Source: JACQID01 sp035289125 (GTDB lineage Archaea; Aenigmatarchaeota; Aenigmatarchaeia; GW2011-AR5). From it: a stretch of DNA of 42,801 nucleotides. The stretch's first letter is position 1. Each line of letters opens with the position of its first letter. Below, in pieces: positions 16,220 through 24,036 of this stretch. The notes under the pieces are model-generated. The model did no database searches and had not been told where the DNA came from. It saw only the letters and a list, made by a program, of their open reading frames with translations. Made by a program: the position numbers and the translations under genes. The DNA is taken from assembly GCA_035289125.1 (NCBI GenBank), contig DATDXW010000039.1, positions 1 through 42,801 of the forward strand, in the 5' to 3' direction.

Positions 16220-18220
16220 TCATAAACATTGCTCGTAATACACGTCGCTGCCGTAGTAGCTGTCCGTGACTCCGGGGCAGTTGTCCGTGGCAAAGCGGAC
16301 GCGGTCTATGGAAGAAACAGGCATACACATGCCGCCTGTATCATAAGGATACCACTTGGTTATCACCTTACCCGATGTATCCTCCACTTCCACCCGGAAT
16401 TCTGTGTTCGCCTTCGCGTTCTCGTAGCGGGTATAATACGAAGACGCGCCGTTCTGGTTCGTGGACTGGTTTACAAGACCGGTAGCGTTGAAGAGGCGCA
16501 CGAACATTATATTGGGATAAGTGACATTTATGTTCAGCGTTACGTTGAAAGAACGGTTAAACGACGAAACGCGCACTTCGTCTATCGTGCCATTGAATGC
16601 CAGCGTTTTGTTTACCGTGGCATTCACCCCGCCGATGAAAGAATTGCTCCCGAAGACGACCATGCCGCGGTTGGAAGACGAATTTACCAGATGGCTATCC
16701 AGATACAGCGATGCCGTGCTGTCATTGTATGTTCCTGCGACATTGTGCCATCCCGTCGTCCATGAAGATACGTCGTAGCCTGCCGAAGTGTTGCCTGCCG
16801 TAAACCGCATCGTGGTTCCCGTCTTGTGCAGGGAAAGCCCGCCGAGATAGCGGTCGCGGATTTCCTCGGGAGAGAGCGTCCTGTTGTATATGGCAACTTC
16901 GTCTATCGTGCCGTTCCAGAAGTATGCGCTATCTCCCGACTGCCCGCCCACAAACAGGTTGACGTCATTCCACATGGCATCTCCTGCCGTGTATGTAAGC
17001 GTTTCCCTGGGAATGCCGTCCTGATACGTTTTCCAGTTGGCGGAAGCCAGCGACTTGTCGTAAGTGACGGCTATGTGAACCCACCGGTTTAACGCGGACG
17101 TGTCGCCCCACAGCAAGCTAGTTGTACCCGGTGCCAGAAACCACTTTTTACTCGCGGCGTAATAACCAACGGCTAATCTGCCCTGTGCATAATAACTCTT
17201 GGAAATCCAGAAGCTCCATTTGTCCTGCTTTAGGTACACCCATCCCATGATTGTAAGGGTGCCGTTGATTTTCAGGCGTGCCGGATTCCCGAAATCGATG
17301 TATTGGTTGACACCATTTAAATCCCACCCCGTCCCGAACCTGCCGCTGTTCGTGAACGTCGGGCTGTTCGTGGCAGTGCCGGAGTTGCCGTAAGGCGACG
17401 AGTCTTTTACGCCGCTGGAACCCGTGCTGTTCTCCGAAAAGTGCGTCAGCAATACCAGCCCTGCATCCGTGTTGCTTATCTGCGACGGCGTGGCGAATAT
17501 TGTGTAGTTGTTTGAAGCGATATTCTTGTTCATGTTTATCCACGCTTCCACGGTGCCCGTGTTATTGCTAAAACTGCTGGAGGCAAGTTGCACGTAGTCG
17601 CCAGCACTATCAAATGTTATCGCCGAGCCGAACTTGCCGCTGCTGTTCCATGCGGGGCATTGTGCCGCGGCGCCCTGGCACACCGTACTGCCGTTGAACA
17701 GCGTTCCGGTTATACTTGAAGAATTGTCCGTGGCGTTTGTCCCGCTACTATAATCAAAGTGATAAAGCATCGTCGTGTTCGTGTCGTTGAAGTAAGCGGC
17801 ACGGGTGTCCATCGTTCCGACGGGCATGCGGGGCGACGCCCAAATCTGTATGGCATTGAAAGCTTCGTTCGTCGTGGAGCCGGCGCTCAGCGAGGAAGGA
17901 GTGCCGTAAAGGACGTGGGATATTCCGTTGCTTAACGTTATAATGATGTTTGACAGCGAAACGCTCTGCGAACCAGTGTTTTCTATGGACGCGTTCAGAG
18001 AGTAAGGCGAGCCTGTGAAACAGTTATAATTGCACGCAACCGAGACATTACGAACGTAGAAAGAAGCCATCTGGCACGCAAGCTTCGTGGTCGTCTGGTT
18101 CTTCAGCTCCTGCCCCTGACTCTGAAAGAGAGACGTCGCCCATCCTGATATGATGGAAGCCGTCGTGACAGTGATGATTATCATCAGTATGGCTATTATA
18201 AGCGGGTCTGCCCCCTTCAT
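16220..18220 (-). CDS. Large prepilin-type adhesin: LamG domain nested inside another LamG domain
   Basis: A 666-residue protein. The start is set at 18220, where MKGADPLIIAILMIIITV gives the class III signal. A pilin body follows, with a Cys-rich RNVSVACNYNCF. A LamG domain opens with FGSAITFDSAGDYVQLA and breaks off after FATPSQISNTDAG (about residue 253). A complete second LamG (GTGWDLNGVNQYIDF to NGTIDEVAIYNRTLS) occupies about residues 254-461. The first LamG then resumes with LSLHKTGTTMRFTAGN and ends FNGTIDEVRVSSFNRS (about 555). A beta-rich C-terminal domain with MCMPVSSIDRVRF and a final QCL closes the protein. It is rich in N-glycosylation sequons. Probable surface adhesin. Confidence 0.85.
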   Translation of the reverse strand: MKGADPLIIAILMIIITVTTASIISGWATSLFQSQGQELKNQTTTKLACQMASFYVRNVSVACNYNCFTGSPYSLNASIENTGSQSVSLSNIIITLSNGISHVLYGTPSSLSAGSTTNEAFNAIQIWASPRMPVGTMDTRAAYFNDTNTTMLYHFDYSSGTNATDNSSSITGTLFNGSTVCQGAAAQCPAWNSSGKFGSAITFDSAGDYVQLASSSFSNNTGTVEAWINMNKNIASNNYTIFATPSQISNTDAGLVLLTHFSENSTGSSGVKDSSPYGNSGTATNSPTFTNSGRFGTGWDLNGVNQYIDFGNPARLKINGTLTIMGWVYLKQDKWSFWISKSYYAQGRLAVGYYAASKKWFLAPGTTSLLWGDTSALNRWVHIAVTYDKSLASANWKTYQDGIPRETLTYTAGDAMWNDVNLFVGGQSGDSAYFWNGTIDEVAIYNRTLSPEEIRDRYLGGLSLHKTGTTMRFTAGNTSAGYDVSSWTTGWHNVAGTYNDSTASLYLDSHLVNSSSNRGMVVFGSNSFIGGVNATVNKTLAFNGTIDEVRVSSFNRSFNVTLNINVTYPNIMFVRLFNATGLVNQSTNQNGASSYYTRYENAKANTEFRVEVEDTSGKVITKWYPYDTGGMCMPVSSIDRVRFATDNCPGVTDSYYGSDVYYEQCL

Positions 18221-18421
18221 GCTATTTCTTTCGCGGTGGCGGTATTTATTTGTGGAGTAAAGGCTAAAGACAGGGATTTCGGCAAGGCAATCTAGCTGGC
18301 GCACGTGAGGTTAACGAACCCGCCATGAAACAAAAAGATTCGCGATGCCCTTTTCGTCTCTACTCTCCCGTCGCAATGCCGCAAAACCAACCTTTTAAAT
18401 TTTGCCAAGCAAGACTAACGA

Positions 18422-19960
18422 ATGAGCGAACGGCTTGCCCAGACGCGGGAAGAAAAAATCAAGAAGCTGGAAGAGCTGCGGCGCGAGGGCGTCGAGCCGT
18501 TCGGCGCCAAAAAGTTCGTAAGAAGCCATAAGATTAAAGACATCGTGGATAAATTTTCCTCCCTGAACGTAGATGAACGCAGGGAAAACGAGAAGGTCTC
18601 GGTCGCCGGCAGGATACGCTCAATAAGGCGCCACGGCGGCGGCGGATTCGCCGACATTGAAGATGTTTCGGGAAAAATACAGTTATGGATTTCCACTGGC
18701 AACATCGGCGAGAAGAGCTATTCGATTTTTGAGAAAACGGACGCTGGCGACGTCGTGGGCGTTAGCGGCTACGTTTTCAAAACAAAACGCGGCGAGTTGA
18801 GCATCTGGGTGCAGAGCTTCACCCTGCTCAGCAAGGCACTGCGCCCTCTGCCGTCGTCATGGCACGGATTGAAAGATACGGAAACCCGTTATAGGCAGCG
18901 TTACGTTGACCTTATCATGAATCCGGGAGTCAAGAACACGTTCTTCACGCGCAGCAGGATAATCCAGGGAATGCGCGAGTTTTTGGTGGGCAGAGGCTAC
19001 TTGGAAGTGGAAACGCCCATCCTCCAGCCGATATACGGCGGCGCGTTCGCCCGCCCGTTCGTGACGCATCATAATTCGCTGGACATGAAGATGTACCTAA
19101 GAATTTCCAATGAAATGTACTTGAAGCGCCTCATAGTAGGCGGGCTTGAAAAGGTCTTTGAGTTCTCTCCGGATTTCAGGAACGAGGGAATAGACACGTC
19201 GCACAACCCCGAGTTTACGCTCTTGGAAGCGATGACCGCTTACGATGACTACAAGGACGGCATGGACCTCGTGGAGAATCTTATAGCGCACGCATTGAAG
19301 AAAGCGCTCGGCTCCGCGAAAGTAAAATATCAGGGAGTGGAAATTGATTTCAAAGTTCCTTGGAAACGGATTAAGATGGTGGACGCGATAAAGGAGCATC
19401 TCGGCATAGACGTCATGAAGAGCAGCGAACAGGAACTCCGAGATTACGTGAAGAAGCGCGGCATAGAAGTCAAGGACCGCGCTAAAAAGGGGGAGCTGAT
19501 GAATCTCGTGTTTGAGGAGTTCGTGGAATCAAAGCTTATCCAGCCGACGATTGTTTATGAGTATCCCGTCGAGATTTCCGCCCTTGCCAAGAAGTGCGAT
19601 GGGAATCCGGCGTTCACCGAACGCTTTGAGATGTTTATCTTTGGCAGGGAAGCCGGCAATAATTACACGGAAATCAACGACCCTCTGGAACTGAGAAAAA
19701 GGTTTGAAGAAGAGCTGAAGCGCGGCAAGGCGGGCGATGACGAGGCGCACCCGATGGACGAGGACTTCCTGCGTGCCGTTGAATACGGCATGCCCCCGAC
19801 CTGCGGCATAGGGATAGGCATTGACCGGCTCGTCATGATAGCCACGGATTCCCCGTCAATACGCGATGTTATTTTATTCCCTGCATTACGAATAACGAAA
19901 GAGGAACTGCACGGCGACGAGGATAAAGACAGAATTCTGAAGGTCAATAAAGGCAAGTAA
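18422..19960 (+). CDS. lysS: Lysyl-tRNA synthetase, class II
   Basis: Charges tRNA-Lys with lysine. The 512 residues match bacterial-type LysRS: an OB-fold anticodon domain (VSVAGRIRSIRRHGGGGF), class II motif 1 around QGMREFLVGRGYLEVETPIL, motif 2 FRNEGIDTSHNPEFTLLEA and motif 3 GIGIGIDRLVMIATDSPSI. Many archaea use the unrelated class I LysRS, so the class II form suggests ancient acquisition from bacteria. A TATA-like CTTTTAAATTTT about 25 bases before the ATG suggests leaderless expression. Confidence 0.97.
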   Translation: MSERLAQTREEKIKKLEELRREGVEPFGAKKFVRSHKIKDIVDKFSSLNVDERRENEKVSVAGRIRSIRRHGGGGFADIEDVSGKIQLWISTGNIGEKSYSIFEKTDAGDVVGVSGYVFKTKRGELSIWVQSFTLLSKALRPLPSSWHGLKDTETRYRQRYVDLIMNPGVKNTFFTRSRIIQGMREFLVGRGYLEVETPILQPIYGGAFARPFVTHHNSLDMKMYLRISNEMYLKRLIVGGLEKVFEFSPDFRNEGIDTSHNPEFTLLEAMTAYDDYKDGMDLVENLIAHALKKALGSAKVKYQGVEIDFKVPWKRIKMVDAIKEHLGIDVMKSSEQELRDYVKKRGIEVKDRAKKGELMNLVFEEFVESKLIQPTIVYEYPVEISALAKKCDGNPAFTERFEMFIFGREAGNNYTEINDPLELRKRFEEELKRGKAGDDEAHPMDEDFLRAVEYGMPPTCGIGIGIDRLVMIATDSPSIRDVILFPALRITKEELHGDEDKDRILKVNKGK

Positions 19961-20197
19961 TGCGCGCGTTTTTTACCGCTCTTCAAACATTCCCAGACGG
20001 AACAAAAGAGTTCCCGTTCTCATTGGGTGTAACATGGAATATGTTATTAATGCCGCACAGAAGCTTGCATAACTTCCCACGGCACTGCCAGAGAACATAT
20101 AATCATCTCCAGCCGCGCGGCGTCCAGCTGCCTTTAAACACTGATAGTTATGCGCAAAGTTTCCGATGAACCCCATAATTACCTATTCGTGCAATCC

Positions 20198-20605
20198 TTA
20201 TAAAATTTTCGCCGCCTCCCTCAATGCGTTCTTCTGCGCACTGTGCTTCAGCTCTTTCATCGCCTCGCCGTAGGACACCCACTGGTGACCATCGTGCTCC
20301 TCACCCGTCTTCACGTCTCCCGAAGACGAGTCAACAACGAACACGCTCTGCATCGCGCCGCTGTACTGGGACGGGTGCCCGCCGGGATAATTATATTTTA
20401 TTATGTACGGCACGCGGGCGCGTATCGCCACGTTTTCCAGCCCTGTTTCTTCTTTTATTTCCCGCAGCAACGCGTCTTCCTCTTCCTCGCCCTTGTCTAT
20501 GCCGCCCTTGGGAAATTCCCAACCCTTCCAGTTGCGGACGCGGCGGAGAATCAGGAACTTTCCTTCTCTCATGATTATGGCGAGAACGCCTTTCCGAAGT
20601 GCCAT
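20198..20605 (-). CDS. NUDIX hydrolase (Ap4A-type)
   Basis: A 135-residue NUDIX protein hydrolysing a nucleoside diphosphate linked to another moiety. The NUDIX box is complete (GGIDKGEEEEDALLREIKEETG, residues about 34-55). WEFPKGGID and the region around VPYIIKYNYPGGH resemble dinucleoside tetraphosphate hydrolases, but substrate cannot be fixed. Single gene; starts at the ATG at 20605. The gap 19961-20197 beyond it holds no recognisable gene. Confidence 0.85.
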   Translation of the reverse strand: MALRKGVLAIIMREGKFLILRRVRNWKGWEFPKGGIDKGEEEEDALLREIKEETGLENVAIRARVPYIIKYNYPGGHPSQYSGAMQSVFVVDSSSGDVKTGEEHDGHQWVSYGEAMKELKHSAQKNALREAAKIL

Positions 20606-20701
20606 AATAAAGTTATGCAGGGAATGTTATAAAATAATGAAAAGCGGGGGACGAATAGTGAAAATCTGCCACTTTCCTCTTAAAAATACTTGCTTAAAAA
20701 G

Positions 20702-21739
20702 ATGTTTGCAATATACTCTTCCATGTCAAGGGCATTGGATGACATGGTGATTATAACTTCTCCGCAAGCTGAAGCGTTTGCCAGAAGTATGTATGGTGCT
20801 TTGCTGAAAAAGGCCGGAAAAGGATACGACGGCATTCCATTCAGCACTATATCCGTAGAACCCTTCAATAACGGGGAGATTGGCGTTCAGATACCGCAGA
20901 ATCTTAGAAAGCGGGACGTCTACGTCGTGCACACATTTTCCAATGGCGGCGTATATGAGCCCAATACAAGCCTTATGGAATTGTATCTCATTGACGATGC
21001 TGTAAGGAGGGCTTCTGCCACTGAAATAACATATGTTCTTCCTCACATTCCATACCAGCGGCAGGACATGAAAGACAAGCCGCGGGTCCCGATAAGTGCC
21101 AGAAGGGTGATGGATATGCTTATTCTTTACAGCAACCCACCGACCCGCATAGTCACGTTTGACATGCATGCCGGCCAGATTCAGGGATTCAGCCAGTGCC
21201 CTGTGGACAATCTGGAGGCTCTTCCTCTGTTCTTGGAACATTTCAAAAGCGACGGATTCCCTCCCGATATTACAGTCGTTTCGCCTGATGCAGGAGGCGT
21301 CAAGCGAGCAAGGGCTATGGCGCATAAAATGGGCGCCGGTTTGGCGATAATAGACAAGCGCAGGCTCCCGCGGGACGAAGCGGAACCCATGGGATTGCTC
21401 GGGGAAGTCACACCAACAGCAATAATAGTGGACGATATGGTTGACAGCGGCGGGACGTTGCTAAAGGGGGCAAGCCTCCTTAGAGAGCACGGCGCCAAGG
21501 AAATATACGCGTGTTGCACGCATGCTATCCTAAGCCCTTCAAACGGGACAACCGCCGAAGAAAAATTTGCCAACTCCGGCATCAGACTGGTAGCAACGGA
21601 CACTGTGCCAAGAAGCGATGCTTATCTGGAAGCCAACAAGAGCTGGCTCACGATGCTGTCTGTTGCGGATATGGCAGGCGATGCCATCCACAGAATCCAA
21701 ACAGGAGCATCGGTAAGCGAATTGTTCCGGGGATATTGA
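20702..21739 (+). CDS. prs: Ribose-phosphate pyrophosphokinase (PRPP synthase)
   Basis: Makes phosphoribosyl pyrophosphate from ribose 5-phosphate and ATP for nucleotide synthesis. Recognised by FNNGEIGVQIPQNLRKRD, the PYQRQDMKDKPR ATP loop, TFDMHAGQIQGF and the PRPP-binding IVDDMVDSGGTLLKGAS. About 345 residues from the ATG at 20702. The family's first strand corresponds to MVIITSPQAEAF, so the ATG at 20744 may be the true start, and a TTAAAAATA box at about 20680-20690 would place the transcript start between the two. Confidence 0.92.
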   Translation: MFAIYSSMSRALDDMVIITSPQAEAFARSMYGALLKKAGKGYDGIPFSTISVEPFNNGEIGVQIPQNLRKRDVYVVHTFSNGGVYEPNTSLMELYLIDDAVRRASATEITYVLPHIPYQRQDMKDKPRVPISARRVMDMLILYSNPPTRIVTFDMHAGQIQGFSQCPVDNLEALPLFLEHFKSDGFPPDITVVSPDAGGVKRARAMAHKMGAGLAIIDKRRLPRDEAEPMGLLGEVTPTAIIVDDMVDSGGTLLKGASLLREHGAKEIYACCTHAILSPSNGTTAEEKFANSGIRLVATDTVPRSDAYLEANKSWLTMLSVADMAGDAIHRIQTGASVSELFRGY

Positions 21740-21773
21740 TTTGCGAAAATGCGCGAAAAGAATCCGTTAACAC

Positions 21774-22343
21774 TCAATAAGGAGGGTTTGAAACGTGCTT
21801 ACTTAGTGTACCATCCTTCACGAACTGAGCTACGTTAAAGCCTACTGCCCTGTCGGCATCTCTCTGCCGTATAAGATGATACTGTATAAGCTCGTCATCA
21901 GAAACCGCAAGAACTTTAGAATATTGACCATCTATAACTCTCATCACATACTCAATAGTTTCGTGCGGTATATCTCCCGAATATGCCAGTGCAAGGCAAA
22001 AGCGTTCGCCAAGGTGGATGCAATCGCCGGGGGCGACACTTGCCACTGTATTCTTCCCTGTTCTCACAAGCCTATAATCATTGTTTCTGACCATCGCCAC
22101 TGCATTGGCAACGGCGGCTTTCTTCACAGGAACCGAGAATTGGGTGAATACGTCAACAACTTGCATTACCCTGACAGGCCCATACCAATCTATATGGGCA
22201 TCTTGTGTGAAATACCCGTCCATGATTGTTGAAACATCGTTATATAATGAAAATAATGGAGCGGACTCTTCGCCGTCTCGCAGTTGCCAAGGCAATAGCT
22301 GAAATTCCCTAACCCACGAACTGAACGTATGAGTTGGTATCAT
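21774..22343 (-). CDS. Conserved-looking hypothetical protein
   Basis: A 189-residue soluble protein that I do not recognise. It is rich in Asp, Val and His, with no membrane segment and no clear catalytic motif. Segments such as VRVMQVVDVFTQFSVPVKKA and VASVAPGDCIHLGERFCLAL suggest an alpha/beta fold, and DELIQYHLIRQRDADRAVGF an end helix. Transcribed alone between prs (convergent) and tRNA-Leu, after an AT-rich leader around 22350-22375. Confidence 0.55.
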   Translation of the reverse strand: MIPTHTFSSWVREFQLLPWQLRDGEESAPLFSLYNDVSTIMDGYFTQDAHIDWYGPVRVMQVVDVFTQFSVPVKKAAVANAVAMVRNNDYRLVRTGKNTVASVAPGDCIHLGERFCLALAYSGDIPHETIEYVMRVIDGQYSKVLAVSDDELIQYHLIRQRDADRAVGFNVAQFVKDGTLSKHVSNPPY

Positions 22344-22403
22344 TATATAATAATGGCATTTAGATATTTATAATCAATCATGCCATTCAAAGAAACAAAT
22401 AAT

Positions 22404-22532
22404 GCGAGGGGCAGGATTTGAACCTGCGAAGGCACTAAGCCACTAGGTATCTCCGAACACCGTCTGAGCCTAGTCCCATTGGTCGGACAGGTCGCCTAAG
22501 CCTAGTCCCATTGGCCGCTAGGGGACCCTCGC
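22404..22532 (-). tRNA. tRNA-Leu with tandem UAG/CAG anticodon modules and intron
   Basis: 129 nt. The acceptor GCGAGGG pairs with CCCTCGC. The D stem is CCC/GGG, the long variable arm GGC-TTAGT-GCC marks leucine, and the T stem GCAGG/CCTGC has the loop TTCAAAT. The 3' half of the anticodon stem CCTAG can pair with either of two upstream CTAGG copies. Copy 1 gives loop CTTAGG (anticodon UAG); copy 2, 33 nt later, gives CTCAGA (anticodon CAG). Both copies can form bulge-helix-bulge-like pairing with the shared GAG-ATA 3' site. The 5' end overlaps the stop region of the upstream methyltransferase gene. Confidence 0.8.
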
Positions 22533-23129
22533 TTCTGCGACTATATTCTTGGGGAAGACATTAAAAGCCTTTTCACTGCTGCCGCTTATTCTCTCCACGA
22601 TGAGCCCGTTTTCCCGCAAAAAGCTAGTCAACTCTTTTTTGTCGTAAAGATAGTAGTATCGCATGTGCTTCGCGCCGCCGTGATTCCACGGCACGACCGC
22701 TTCCCTTTCCGCTTTCTCAAAGCGCGGCTGTTCCCTGTTCCACACTGTAACGAGAATGCGCGCGCCGTTGCGCGCGGCGCGCGCGCACTCGCGCATGCAT
22801 TCGCTCCGTTTTTTCATCGTATGAAGCGAATTAACGAGCAGTATTTTTTCAAAAATGCGCGGCTTGAACGGCAGCGCCGCGGCATCGGCGCGGACGAGCA
22901 GCGCTTTTGCATTTTTCTTTTTCGCCTCGCCCCGCGCCGCTATGAGCATATTTCTGGAAAAATCCACGCCGACAAACGTTTTCCCTGCAACGAAATTCCT
23001 GCCCGAGCCGCAGCCAACGTCCAGAATAACGTCGCCGTCCTTGACAAATTCTTCAGCCTCCGGCAGTGCCCGCGTCCTGTACTGCGCCCACGACGGCGCT
23101 ATGCGTTCCCAGACTTCGCGCTGGTCCAT
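22518..23129 (-). CDS. Trm9/ALKBH8-like tRNA methyltransferase
   Basis: A 203-residue class I SAM methyltransferase, probably completing a wobble-uridine modification (mcm5U-like). The SAM motif is VILDVGCGSGRNF. LLVNSLHTMKKRSECMRE and VTVWNREQPRFEKA with VPWNHGG and RYYYLY match the Trm9 subfamily rather than generic methyltransferases. The last codons (Ala-Arg-Val-Pro-stop) are encoded by the first 15 bases of tRNA-Leu, so mRNA and tRNA compete for processing, or the tail was replaced when the tRNA came to lie there. Confidence 0.8.
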   Translation of the reverse strand: MDQREVWERIAPSWAQYRTRALPEAEEFVKDGDVILDVGCGSGRNFVAGKTFVGVDFSRNMLIAARGEAKKKNAKALLVRADAAALPFKPRIFEKILLVNSLHTMKKRSECMRECARAARNGARILVTVWNREQPRFEKAEREAVVPWNHGGAKHMRYYYLYDKKELTSFLRENGLIVERISGSSEKAFNVFPKNIVAEARVP

Positions 23130-23162
23130 ACGAGTAAGTAAGAAGTAAAAACTTTAATTGCA

Positions 23163-23225
23163 GCTACCCGCTTCGTACAGTTGCGCGGATTCGTTTTCGG
23201 CTTTACTTGTTTATCGTTTAGCGTC
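23163..23225 (+). repeat. R1 repeat, short derivative without hairpins
   Basis: Contains CTACCCGC, then TTTTCGGCTTTA (23194-23205) joined directly to CTTGTTTATCGT (23206-23217). In copies A-C these flanking words enclose the two palindromes, so this looks like a copy that has lost both hairpins, or one that never gained them. Confidence 0.5.
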
Positions 23226-23236
23226 TTACGAATGCA

Positions 23237-23773
23237 TCATCCGATAAACACCGTTATCGCCGGCCCGAACTGATAAGCAATCAATGCGTTGACTAAAAGA
23301 TACATAACAGCGCTGAACCAGTTTATCGGCTTGCCCAGCAACACGCCTTCCGAAAGCGCGTAACCCACGTCTTTAAGCAACGTTACAGCCACGGCGAGAT
23401 AGAGAAACGGCAACGTTGCGAACATGCCTGCCACGGCGCCGCCCAGCGCGTCCACGACGTTGTTGGGATGCGGCACAAAAAGCGGCCAGTCCGGCTGCTG
23501 CAGGGGCAGCAGCACGAACCGCATTGAATGAAGAAGCGGTATCACGACTATGCCGAAAATGAAAGCGGCTATCGGCCCGTACGCGATGCCGAGCATTAAC
23601 GTCGCCATCGTCGTCAGTTCTATTCCAAAATACTTCAGCGTATTTATTATCACGATTTTGTCTATCCATATCAGCACGTAAACCGCAGCCAGCACAAACC
23701 CGCCTATCAGGTAGAATAATCCTGCCCCGACAAGCAACGTCAACAGCAAAAGCAGAGCTTTGTTTATTTTCAT
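23237..23773 (-). CDS. Multi-span membrane protein, function unknown
   Basis: A 178-residue, very hydrophobic protein with about five membrane segments. The start is placed at the ATG at 23773 (MKINKALLLLLTLLVGAGLF) rather than 36 bases upstream. Segments such as GIAYGPIAAFIFGIVVIPL resemble ECF-transporter substrate subunits, but the arginine/aspartate features of a specific family are not visible. It is next to tRNA-Glu on the same strand. Transport is only a guess. Confidence 0.6.
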   Translation of the reverse strand: MKINKALLLLLTLLVGAGLFYLIGGFVLAAVYVLIWIDKIVIINTLKYFGIELTTMATLMLGIAYGPIAAFIFGIVVIPLLHSMRFVLLPLQQPDWPLFVPHPNNVVDALGGAVAGMFATLPFLYLAVAVTLLKDVGYALSEGVLLGKPINWFSAVMYLLVNALIAYQFGPAITVFIG

Positions 23774-23808
23774 ATAACAAGAACATCTGGCGACAGGGTT
23801 AAAAACCA

Positions 23809-23916
23809 ATGCTCCCGGCGGGATTCGCCGGAGGACGTGCGTCCTCCGGAGGCGATGAAGACTCTGTCTTCATCGTGAACCTTCGGTTCAAATCCCGATA
23901 TGCTCCCGGCGGGATT
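23809..23916. repeat. 17-bp direct repeat of the tRNA-Glu 3' end enclosing two palindromes
   Basis: ATGCTCCCGGCGGGATT occurs at 23809-23825 and at 23900-23916, where it is the 3' end of tRNA-Glu. Between lie CCGGAGGAC-GTGC-GTCCTCCGG, GATGAAGAC-TCT-GTCTTCATC and a T-arm-like GGTTCAAATCCCG. The layout looks like a tRNA attachment-site duplication or the remains of a second tRNA. Confidence 0.65.
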
Positions 23917-23988
23917 TGAACCCGCGTCACAAGCTTGAGAAGCTCGTATCCTTTCGACTTATGATGGGCCGGGCTAGACGACAGGAGC
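23901..23988 (-). tRNA. tRNA-Glu (CUC) with an enlarged D loop
   Basis: The acceptor GCTCCTG pairs with CGGGAGC, followed by A. The D stem GTCT/GGAT is the same as in tRNA-Pro at 39241. The anticodon arm CGAGC-TTCTCAA-GCTTG has anticodon CUC, and the T arm is GCGGG-TTCAAAT-CCCGC. The D loop is 24 nt instead of about 10, leaving about 13 extra bases (CATAAGTCGAAA region), possibly a non-canonical intron. Isotype call is by anticodon. Confidence 0.75.
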
Positions 23989-24036
23989 CTATCCAACGAT
24001 AAGTGGGAATTCAATATTTAAGCTTTCTTTTCTCTG

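Noticed and set aside
19961..20197. Small minus-strand frame in the gap after lysS
   Set aside because: No ribosome site, no TATA box at the right distance and no recognisable composition.
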